Assembly (NCBI RefSeq): GCF_000758625.1
Contig: NZ_CP009283.1
Location: 817,501-881,500 of the forward strand
DNA: 64,000 bases
From: Paenibacillus sp. FSL R7-0273
GTDB lineage: Bacteria; Bacillota; Bacilli; Paenibacillales; Paenibacillaceae
Direction of reading: 5' to 3'
Under the pieces are notes generated by a model, which made no database searches, had not been told where the DNA came from, and saw only the letters and a list, made by a program, of their open reading frames with translations. Below, one piece after another: positions 43,128 through 50,418 of the stretch. The translations under genes and the position numbers were made by a program. The number at the start of each line of letters is the position of its first letter. Position 1 is the first letter of the stretch.

Positions 43128-43622
43128 ATGTCTATGGAGATTGAACGCAAGTTCCTGCTGCCGGAATATCCGGAGCAACTGATTGAGGGCGGAGAGCTCA
43201 AAGTAATTACGCGGCACAGCATTGACCAGACGTATCTGGCGATTGAGGACGGGCAGGAGCTGCGGGTGCGCAAGATTACCGATCTCGACTCGGGCGAGGT
43301 TACGTTTACGCATACGTTTAAGGACGGCAAGGGCATCAGCCGCAAGGAGATCGAATATGACATCTCGGAAGGGCTGTATAACCAGATGATTGAGGCCGTT
43401 AAGGCGGTTCCCCTGGTCAAAACACGTACCACAGCAGTATGGAACGGCATCACCGTAGAGATCGACGTCTACACCCAGCTGCAGCTCACAGTAATTGAGG
43501 TGGAGTTCGATTCCCTGGAGGAAGCGGAGAGCTTCACCGCTCCTGAATGGTTCGGAGAAGATGTAAGTACAGAGAAAAAGTACAGCAACAAAACCGTCTG
43601 GAAAGAGCTGCAGAAGAAGTAA
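43128..43622 (+). CDS. CYTH-domain triphosphatase-like protein
   Basis: A 164-residue protein of the CYTH (triphosphate tunnel) family, whose members hydrolyse thiamine triphosphate or inorganic triphosphate or act as class IV adenylate cyclases. The ExExK signature is EIERK at 4-8. Tunnel-lining charged strands follow: QELRVRKITD, FTHTFKDGKGISRKEIEYDI, KTRTTAVWNGITVEIDVY and IEVEF. ATG 43128 sits 9 nt after AAGGAG. Which substrate it uses cannot be told from sequence. The gene stands alone. Confidence 0.88.
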   Translation: MSMEIERKFLLPEYPEQLIEGGELKVITRHSIDQTYLAIEDGQELRVRKITDLDSGEVTFTHTFKDGKGISRKEIEYDISEGLYNQMIEAVKAVPLVKTRTTAVWNGITVEIDVYTQLQLTVIEVEFDSLEEAESFTAPEWFGEDVSTEKKYSNKTVWKELQKK

Positions 43623-43787
43623 GGGCGGCATCCATATTTTTTCGGCAAAGTTGACACAGAAGTAACGGACTTTAACGCTTAAACGTGTTAATATATAGTG
43701 TGTGATGGCATCGGCAGCTTGGCTTCATTTTCAGCATACCGGGCCTAGAGGGTTAAATAAAGAGGGGTCCAGGAGGATGAGACAGGT

Positions 43788-45176
43788 ATGGAGTATATAA
43801 GCACAAGAGGAAAAGTGGAAGCTAGAGGCTTTATTGATACAGTCCTGATGGGACTGGCGGATGACGGCGGGCTGATGGTGCCTATCCAGATCCCGGTAAT
43901 TGCCCCGGATACGCTGGAGGAATGGCGCAAGCTCAGCTTCCAGGAGCTGTTCCTGGAGATTTTCTCACACTATACCAATGATGAAATTCCTTATAATGAC
44001 CTCAAAGAAATGGTCTACACCAGCTATGGCAATTTCCGCGCGCCGGAAGTGACGCCTCTCCATAAATTAAATGATTCTCTCTACGTGCTTGAGCTGTTCC
44101 ATGGGCCGACGTTTGCGTTCAAGGATGTGGCGCTGCAGTTCATGGGCGAGCTGTACTCTTATATTGCCAAGGTGCGCGGGGAGATTATTCATATTCTCGG
44201 GGCAACCTCAGGGGATACTGGTGCAGCGGCGATTCAGGGCGTACGCGGCAAAGAAGGCATCAAAATCTGTATTCTGCATCCGCATAACAAGGTGAGCAAG
44301 GTGCAGGAGCTGCAGATGACCACCGTGGACGACAGCAATGTGCTGAATTTGTCTGTGGAAGGTAACTTTGACGACTGCCAGAAGGTGATCAAGGAGCTGT
44401 TCGCCGACCTGGACTTTAAAGGCAAATATCACCTGCGGGCGATCAACTCGATCAACTTTGTGCGTATTCTGGCCCAGACGGTCTATTACTTCTATGCTTA
44501 CCTGCAGATTGAGAACAGCAGTGAGAAGAAGATTAATATCAGTGTGCCTTCGGGCAACTTCGGCAATATTTTCTCCGGCTTCCTGGCCAAGAAGATGGGC
44601 CTGCCGGTCAACAAGCTGATCATCGCCACCAACGAAAACAACATTCTCGAGCGTTTCATCCTCACCGGCGAATACAAACCGGGTGAATTTACGAGCACCT
44701 ACAGTCCTTCGATGGATATTCAGGTGGCGAGCAATTTTGAGCGGTATCTGTATTATCTGCTGGGCGAGGATGCAGTGAAGCTGTCGGAGTATATGGCCGG
44801 GCTTGCGGCAGACGGTAAAATTACGGTGGACGGCGGACTGTTTGCGCAGGTGCAGTCTGATTTTTCCGCGCTTGGCGCGAAGAATCAGCAGTGTCTGGAC
44901 ATCATCAGCAAATATAAACAAGAGTACAGCTATCTGCTTGATCCGCACACAGCCTGCGGAATTGCCGCCTATGAGGCGTTCAGCGGACCGGATGAGGCTA
45001 CCATTACGTTCGCTACCGCACATCCTGCCAAATTTGACGAGGCGATTGCCCTCACCGGAATCAAGCAGGAATTCCCGCAGCAGATTTCCGCATTGTTCGA
45101 TATGCCGCAGCATATGAAAGTTGTGGAGCATGACAAGGCGGCTATTGTGCGCGAGCTGCAGGATTTTTTCGGCTAA
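43788..45176 (+). CDS. thrC: Threonine synthase
   Basis: Converts O-phosphohomoserine to threonine with pyridoxal phosphate. The 462-residue length and start MEYISTRGKVEARGFIDTVLMGLADDGGLMVP mark the long (E. coli/yeast-like) class. The PLP lysine is in GPTFAFKDVALQ (about residue 112); the phosphate loop is ISVPSGNFGNIFSG, and ILGATSGDTGAAAI is also typical. AGGAGG lies 11 nt before the ATG. No homoserine dehydrogenase or kinase gene is adjacent, so this may be a second, unlinked thrC. Confidence 0.94.
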   Translation: MEYISTRGKVEARGFIDTVLMGLADDGGLMVPIQIPVIAPDTLEEWRKLSFQELFLEIFSHYTNDEIPYNDLKEMVYTSYGNFRAPEVTPLHKLNDSLYVLELFHGPTFAFKDVALQFMGELYSYIAKVRGEIIHILGATSGDTGAAAIQGVRGKEGIKICILHPHNKVSKVQELQMTTVDDSNVLNLSVEGNFDDCQKVIKELFADLDFKGKYHLRAINSINFVRILAQTVYYFYAYLQIENSSEKKINISVPSGNFGNIFSGFLAKKMGLPVNKLIIATNENNILERFILTGEYKPGEFTSTYSPSMDIQVASNFERYLYYLLGEDAVKLSEYMAGLAADGKITVDGGLFAQVQSDFSALGAKNQQCLDIISKYKQEYSYLLDPHTACGIAAYEAFSGPDEATITFATAHPAKFDEAIALTGIKQEFPQQISALFDMPQHMKVVEHDKAAIVRELQDFFG

Positions 45177-45198
45177 AAGGATAACAGGGACGCAGAAG

Positions 45199-45226
45199 GT
45201 CCGCTCTCAAAAGAGCGGGCTTTTTT
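45199..45226 (+). terminator. Intrinsic terminator after threonine synthase
   Basis: CCGCTCT-CAAA-AGAGCGG stem-loop extended by flanking G-C, followed by six Ts. Confidence 0.93.
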
Positions 45227-45464
45227 ACTGTCCGGGATCAGCTCAGGTGCTGCTGAATAACGTTGGGAAAGGATGGGCATTCTGCTGACAGCCGCTTTTT
45301 AGAGGGGGATTATCAGGAAAAATACGGATGTTCTGCAGGTGCTTTTTTTCACATAAAAAATCTAGCGGAAATTGTCGGAAATTAACCTTCAAAAAGTGGA
45401 CATCCCTGACATGGGATGAGAAAATAGCAGTTATAGATCAAAAAGACAAAGGACGGGATCACTC

Positions 45465-46451
45465 ATGACAATTCGTTTCGGGGTCGTTGGCACCAACTGG
45501 ATTACAGACCGTTTTATTCAGGCTGGACTGGAAAATGAGGATTTTATTCTGACTGCGGTGTACTCCCGTACAGAGGAAAAGGGCCAGGCTTTTGCCGCTA
45601 AATATGCGGGAGCCGCTATCTATACTAACCTGGAGGATATGGTATCCAGCCAGGATGTGGATGCTGTGTACATAGCCAGTCCCAATTCGATGCACGCCGA
45701 GCAGGCGGTCATCTGCATGAACCACGGCAAGCATGTCCTGTGTGAAAAGCCGGCGGCCTCCAACAGCAGAGAGCTGAAGCTCATGATCGAGGCGGCCCGC
45801 GCGAATGATGTGCTGCTGATGGAAGCGATGAAATCGACAATGATGCCGAATTTCAGTGTGATCAAAGACAATCTGTATAAGCTGGGCACAGTACGGCGTT
45901 ATTTCGCGAGCTATTGTCAATACTCATCCCGTTATGATGCTTACCGCCAGGGGACTGTGCTGAATGCTTTTAATCCGGAATATTCCAACGGCTCGCTGAT
46001 GGATCTGGGGATTTACTGCCTGTATCCAATGGTGGCGTTGTTCGGCAAGCCGGATGCGGTGAAGGCGGCAGGCTATATGCTGTCCTCCGGGGTCGACGGT
46101 GAAGGCAGCATGGTTATGAGCTACCCGGATATGGATGCTGTCATTATGCATTCCAAAATTTCCGACTCCTATCTGCCTGCTGAAATTCAGGGGGAGAACG
46201 GAACGATGGTCATCGATAAAATCAATCAGCCGTACCAGGTCAAAATTCATTACCGCGACGGAACGGTTGAGGAGCTTACGGTGCCGCAGGTGTATGAAGC
46301 AATGTATTATGAGGCGCACGAATTCATTGAGCTGCTGAAAAACGGCCAGCGCGAAAGCAGCATCAACAGCCACGGAAATTCGCTGGCCGTAGCTGAGATT
46401 ATGGAGGAGGCCAGACGGCAGATCGGCCTCCGCTATGCAGGTGATCTATAG
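45465..46451 (+). CDS. Gfo/Idh/MocA-family oxidoreductase
   Basis: A predicted NAD(P)-dependent sugar or polyol dehydrogenase of 328 residues. The N-terminal Rossmann domain has VGTNWITDRFIQ, VYSRTEEKG and VYIASPNSMHAEQA; the catalytic-site lysine lies in VLCEKPAA (about 93). The C-terminal alpha/beta domain has GSLMDLGIYCLYP. ATG with AAAGGA at a rather long 11-nt distance. The substrate cannot be named. It is followed after 24 bp by a radical SAM gene, probably in one operon. Confidence 0.9.
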   Translation: MTIRFGVVGTNWITDRFIQAGLENEDFILTAVYSRTEEKGQAFAAKYAGAAIYTNLEDMVSSQDVDAVYIASPNSMHAEQAVICMNHGKHVLCEKPAASNSRELKLMIEAARANDVLLMEAMKSTMMPNFSVIKDNLYKLGTVRRYFASYCQYSSRYDAYRQGTVLNAFNPEYSNGSLMDLGIYCLYPMVALFGKPDAVKAAGYMLSSGVDGEGSMVMSYPDMDAVIMHSKISDSYLPAEIQGENGTMVIDKINQPYQVKIHYRDGTVEELTVPQVYEAMYYEAHEFIELLKNGQRESSINSHGNSLAVAEIMEEARRQIGLRYAGDL

Positions 46452-46475
46452 TGAAATGGAAATGGGGAGCAGCAC

Positions 46476-47351
46476 TTGAAGACATTTAAAAAGGTATACA
46501 TCGAGATTACAAGCGTCTGCAACCTGGCCTGCAGCTTTTGTCCGCCGACGGAGCGGCAGAAAAACTTCATGAAGCCGGACACCTTCAACAAAATTCTGGA
46601 TGAGATTAAGCCGCACAGCAATCATATCTATCTTCATGTTAAGGGAGAGCCGCTGCTGCATCCGAAGATCGGCGAGCTGCTGGATGCAGCGCATGCCAAA
46701 GGCTTCAAGGTTAATATTACGACCAACGGAACGCTGATTCATAAAGCCGGACCGAAGATTATCGGCAAGCCGGCGCTGCGCCAGATGAATTTCTCCCTGC
46801 ACAGCTTCGACGGGCATGAGGGCTCGGAGAACCGCGAGGGCTATCTGCGGGAGATTATTTCGTTTGTCCGCGAAGCCTCCGCGCAGGGCGTCATTATCTC
46901 CTTCCGGCTGTGGAATCTGACGGAGGACAACCAGACGAACGTGACGCGGATGCGCAACCGCGAGACATTAGTGGTGCTGGAGGAGGCCTTCAATCTGGAT
47001 TACCGGATTGAAGAGAAGGTGGTTCCCGGCAGCGGCGTCAAGATTGCGCCGCGCGTCTATCTGAACCAGGACCACGAGTTCAGATGGCCGGCCCTGCACG
47101 AGCCGGAGGATGACGGCAAGGGCTTCTGCCATGCGCTGCGCAGCCAGGCAGCGGTGCTGGTCGACGGCACGGTGGTACCGTGCTGTCTGGACGGCGAGGG
47201 CGTCATCAACCTCGGCAACCTGCATGAGCAGCCGTTCTCCGAGATTGTCGAGGGCGAGCGTGCGAATAATCTGTTCTACGGCTTCTCCCGCAGGGAAGCG
47301 GTGGAGGAGCTGTGCCGCAAGTGCGGGTACCGCCAGCGGTTCGGGACCTGA
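46476..47351 (+). CDS. Radical SAM/SPASM-type protein
   Basis: A 291-residue radical SAM enzyme. The 4Fe-4S cluster cysteines are C15, C19 and C22 in CNLACSFC, and VKGEPLLHP and ITTNGT are the usual strand motifs. A short C-terminal SPASM-like cysteine set follows: GFCHALRSQ, VPCCLDGEG and LCRKCGYRQRF. The start is TTG, 7 nt after GGGGAG. SPASM proteins often modify peptides or carbohydrates, but no peptide substrate was seen nearby. It follows the oxidoreductase gene and ends at a bidirectional terminator. Confidence 0.88.
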   Translation: MKTFKKVYIEITSVCNLACSFCPPTERQKNFMKPDTFNKILDEIKPHSNHIYLHVKGEPLLHPKIGELLDAAHAKGFKVNITTNGTLIHKAGPKIIGKPALRQMNFSLHSFDGHEGSENREGYLREIISFVREASAQGVIISFRLWNLTEDNQTNVTRMRNRETLVVLEEAFNLDYRIEEKVVPGSGVKIAPRVYLNQDHEFRWPALHEPEDDGKGFCHALRSQAAVLVDGTVVPCCLDGEGVINLGNLHEQPFSEIVEGERANNLFYGFSRREAVEELCRKCGYRQRFGT

Positions 47352-47369
47352 GAAGAGTCTGTCTGCAAC

Positions 47370-47429
47370 AAAACCTCTCTTTTAGTGAAATGGAGTATGA
47401 CTATCCATTCTGCTAAAGAGAGGTTTTTT
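47370..47429. terminator. Bidirectional terminator between convergent genes
   Basis: AACCTCTCTTTTAG and CTAAAGAGAGGTT form a long stem with one bulged base around a 28-nt loop. Ts follow on the plus strand (47423-47429) and TTTTG on the minus strand. It serves both the radical SAM gene and the LacI gene. Confidence 0.88.
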
Positions 47430-47463
47430 AGTTGTGCGGTGCACCGGAATCCTGATCCAAGTG

Positions 47464-48468
47464 TCAGCCTTTGATGATCAGATCAGCCTGGATAAGGATT
47501 TTTTCAAAGCTTGTACCGGGATTAAGGATTCTCCACAGCATCTGGTCTACCGCCCGCATACCAAGCTGTCCCTTATCAACATTCACGGTAGCCAGAAGAG
47601 GCAGTGAAGGATAGGTGTTATCAAAGCCGGTGAAGGCCAGATTGGCGGGGACAGGCAGGCCCATGTATTCCATGGTTTCGATCGCGAACAGCGCATAGGT
47701 ATCGTTGGCGCATATGAAAATATCAGGCAGGCCATGCTCGGTAACAGCAGCTGCGAAGGTCTCCCTGAACTGGTCAATCTCAGGCGCGATCAGCGCAGGA
47801 ATCTGGCTGAGACTGATCCCCTTGTCCTCCAGTGCCGCACGGAAGACAAGGAAGCGTTCATAGAAGCTTTCAGCATCGCGGATGTTGCCGATGAACTGGA
47901 AGCGGGTATATCCCCTACCGATGGCCAGCTCCATCAGTTCCTTCATCACAGTCATGTTATCGGTAAAGATGGAATCGCTTTTGAAGCCGGGGTCAGCATG
48001 ATCTACCATCATGACAGGAATCCCAAGGCTCCTGATCTCCAGCAGAATGGGGGTTGAGATCGAGCCGACGGTAATTACACCCATTATGGCCTCGGGATGC
48101 AGAAGCGAGAACAGGGAGTCACCCTTGGGCTCGGTTAATGTCACCACGTTGATGCCCCGCTGGTCCAGCCTCGAGGAGATGCCGTTAAACACCGGACCCC
48201 AGTATAAGGATTCCGGGTTCTGGTAGCGGACGTTAGGAAACAGGATCACAATGGTCCCGGACCATTTGCGCATATCCAGATCAACCGGTCCGCCCGGTGC
48301 CTTCGCCGGCAGAGAGTCCTTGAAATAACCAAGCTGGCCGGCGGCTTTGAGTATCGTATCCCGGGTCTGGGTGCTGACTCCTGGTTTATTTGATAAGGCC
48401 CGTGAAACCGCAAATTTGGATAGTCCGGTGAAATCAGCTATAGATTGAATCGTTACTTTGCGTCGCAT
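47464..48468 (-). CDS. LacI-family transcriptional regulator
   Basis: A 334-residue repressor-type regulator. The N-terminal HTH is TIQSIADFTGLSKFAVSRALSNKPGVSTQTRDTILKAAGQLGY, followed by a sugar-binding periplasmic-like domain (GTIVILFPN..., VMMVDHADPG, DIFICANDTYALFAIETMEYMGLPVP, AFTGFDNTY). ATG start, AGGATG upstream. It diverges from the large glycan-uptake operon and is its likely regulator. Candidate operators are at 48719 and 48883. Confidence 0.93.
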   Translation of the reverse strand: MRRKVTIQSIADFTGLSKFAVSRALSNKPGVSTQTRDTILKAAGQLGYFKDSLPAKAPGGPVDLDMRKWSGTIVILFPNVRYQNPESLYWGPVFNGISSRLDQRGINVVTLTEPKGDSLFSLLHPEAIMGVITVGSISTPILLEIRSLGIPVMMVDHADPGFKSDSIFTDNMTVMKELMELAIGRGYTRFQFIGNIRDAESFYERFLVFRAALEDKGISLSQIPALIAPEIDQFRETFAAAVTEHGLPDIFICANDTYALFAIETMEYMGLPVPANLAFTGFDNTYPSLPLLATVNVDKGQLGMRAVDQMLWRILNPGTSFEKILIQADLIIKG

Positions 48469-48718
48469 AAAATCATCCTACTCTAGTCAGATTGGTCAAC
48501 ATCAATGGGAGGCCGCATTTACAATTCTACATGAAGAAGCCCGGACTCACACATCTTTTTTTGCGCAGGAAATAGAAACGAAAGGTTCTAAAAAGGAGGC
48601 TGAGGAAAACGGAATAAAGATTATTTGTTTTGTTAGATGTTATTTTTGTTATTTGTCGAATAATAAAAACTGTATAAATTATTCATTAAATTAGGTCTTG
48701 ATACATAAAATTGAAAAT

Positions 48719-48732
48719 GAAAGCGCGTTAAA
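48719..48732 (+). promoter_or_regulatory. LacI/CcpA-like half-palindrome
   Basis: TGAAAGCGCGTTAA has a central AGCGCG and fits cre at all but two positions. It lies 25 bp upstream of the -35, where either CcpA or the local LacI protein could bind. Confidence 0.4.
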
Positions 48733-48756
48733 TCCAAAAAACCGTCAAAATGTGAT

Positions 48757-48785
48757 TGACCGTTTACCTAACAGGTGGTAATATT
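48757..48785 (+). promoter_or_regulatory. Predicted promoter of the glycan-uptake operon
   Basis: TTGACC and TAATAT are exactly 17 bp apart, 137 bp before the first start codon. Confidence 0.7.
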
Positions 48786-48882
48786 TGTTATGCAAAATAA
48801 AAACAAAAATAATAACAAAAGAAAAGGTGGTATGCCGAAAAGAACGGGTTTCCTGGAATGTTGTTATTTTTTTATACATGTC

Positions 48883-48895
48883 TGTAAGCGCTTCA
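48883..48895 (+). promoter_or_regulatory. Candidate LacI-family operator
   Basis: TGTAAGCGCTTCA has a perfect AAGCGCTT core and the shape of a LacI/CcpA operator. It lies in the leader, about 26 bp before the start codon and 100 bp after the predicted promoter. Confidence 0.55.
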
Positions 48896-48921
48896 TTTTA
48901 AAACCATGGGAGGTTATACGA

Positions 48922-50283
48922 ATGAAAAGAGTGAAGGGGTATTCCGTTTTATTGCTGTGCCTGGTCTTTCTGCTTACAGCCTGCAGCGGCGGGAATAATG
49001 CGGCGAACAGTCCCAAAAATAATCCGACTGCAGAGCCGGCTGCGACAGAGGCGGTTGCAGAAGCGACTGCAGAGCCTACTGCGGCACCGGTGGATATGGG
49101 CGGGCGTGTCATTAAGGTTGCTGCCTGGTGGGACCTCAAGCCGGCGGGGAATTCTGCTTCCGAGAAGGAGCGGCTCGCCAAGATTGCTGAGGTGGAGGAG
49201 AAATACAACTGCAAATTTGAATTTGTAAATGTTCCGTTCGAAGAGTTTATGCCCAAGTTCACAGCAACTGCGCTTACAGGAGAGCCCTTTGCCGACATCG
49301 TAATTATGGAGTACAACTCGGCATGGCCGGCCATTCTCAAGGGGCAGCTGATGAAGGTCAGCGAATTCACAACGGCTGAATCCAATATTAATAACGAAGC
49401 GACACTGCTGGTTAAGGCCCCGCAGATCGCCAATGAATATTACGCTTTTGCGGAGCCGGGAACCGGCGGCGCGGGCCTGCATTACAACCGCGACTTATTC
49501 AAGAAGCTGGGCCTGCCGGATCTGCAGGAGGTATATGCGAGCGGACAATGGACCTGGGATAAATTCATTGAAATCGCCAAGCAGGCCACCAAGGATACCG
49601 ATAATGACGGCAAGATCGATACGTACGGGTTCTCGGGCTGGGCTATCGACATCCTCCGTAATTTCTCTGCAGCCAACGGAGGCAAAATTGTTGATGAAGC
49701 TACAGGCACCCAAGGCCTGACAGATCCAAAGGTCATTGAAACGGCGGAGTTCATCAACCGGCTCTACAATGTGGAGAATGTCATGAAGGTTAAAGGTACT
49801 GACAAAGTCGGCTATGACGAGTTCAACACCTTCAAAGACGGCGATGTGGCGATGTTCCCGGCTCCGGTATGGAATCTGGGCGACCTGACCTTTGATTTCG
49901 GTATCGTACCGTTCCCTAACGGCCCGTCAGGATCGCCGGAAGTAACGTATGCGGATAACGGAAAGAATGCCTTCTTTATTCCTAAGGGTGTAAAAGATCC
50001 GGCAGCTGCTTATCAGGCGTTCGAGGAAACGTATGACATTACCCAGACCGGTGATTTCCCGAGCCAGGAATGGCTGGAAAGCATTTATGCCCATGAAGAG
50101 GATGTAGCGATGCTGCATGATCACATCAACAACACCGGCCAGATTCTGCTGGAAACCGCTTATCCGGATTTCCCGACCTACGGCTTTATGAAGGATATTA
50201 TCGTAGATAATCAGTCGGTTACCGCGACTGCCGAGAAGTATAAACCGGAAGCGGAGGCTTCCATTGCCAAGCTGGGCAAGTAA
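48922..50283 (+). CDS. Sugar ABC transporter solute-binding lipoprotein
   Basis: A 453-residue lipoprotein: signal MKRVKGYSVLLLCLVFLLTAC with Cys21 lipidated, then a Pro/Ala/Thr/Glu-rich linker (about 25-57). The mature part VIKVAAWWDLKPAGNSASEKERLAKIAEVEEKYNCKFEFV, FADIVIMEYNSAWPAI and WTWDKFIEIAKQATKDTDNDGKIDTYG is typical family 1. ATG 48922 has GGGAGG 8 nt upstream; in-frame starts before it would put the signal peptide inside the protein. First gene of the operon under the divergent LacI regulator. Confidence 0.92.
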   Translation: MKRVKGYSVLLLCLVFLLTACSGGNNAANSPKNNPTAEPAATEAVAEATAEPTAAPVDMGGRVIKVAAWWDLKPAGNSASEKERLAKIAEVEEKYNCKFEFVNVPFEEFMPKFTATALTGEPFADIVIMEYNSAWPAILKGQLMKVSEFTTAESNINNEATLLVKAPQIANEYYAFAEPGTGGAGLHYNRDLFKKLGLPDLQEVYASGQWTWDKFIEIAKQATKDTDNDGKIDTYGFSGWAIDILRNFSAANGGKIVDEATGTQGLTDPKVIETAEFINRLYNVENVMKVKGTDKVGYDEFNTFKDGDVAMFPAPVWNLGDLTFDFGIVPFPNGPSGSPEVTYADNGKNAFFIPKGVKDPAAAYQAFEETYDITQTGDFPSQEWLESIYAHEEDVAMLHDHINNTGQILLETAYPDFPTYGFMKDIIVDNQSVTATAEKYKPEAEASIAKLGK

Positions 50284-50286
50284 CAG

Positions 50287-50332
50287 AAGCGGCCCGGGCC
50301 GCTTTTGCGGCGGGGGAGCCTGCGGGCTCCCC
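50287..50332 (+). promoter_or_regulatory. Two intercistronic hairpins
   Basis: AAGCGGCC-CG-GGCCGCTT (50287-50304) and GGGGAGCC/GGCTCCCC (50313-50332) stand in tandem after the binding-protein stop. The first ends in TTTT. Together they may reduce read-through or protect the upstream mRNA, giving excess of the first gene product. Confidence 0.75.
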
Positions 50333-50418
50333 TTGCTGCATACAGGTAAGATTTCACCACGGCATGACAGCCTTCCCGAACAAGGGAACTGCTGCTTCTG
50401 CTGTAAGGAGGACTTCTG

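Noticed and set aside
48775..48921. 49-residue N-terminal extension of the lipoprotein at 48922
   Set aside because: It would bury the lipoprotein signal peptide, and the extension overlaps the predicted promoter -10.
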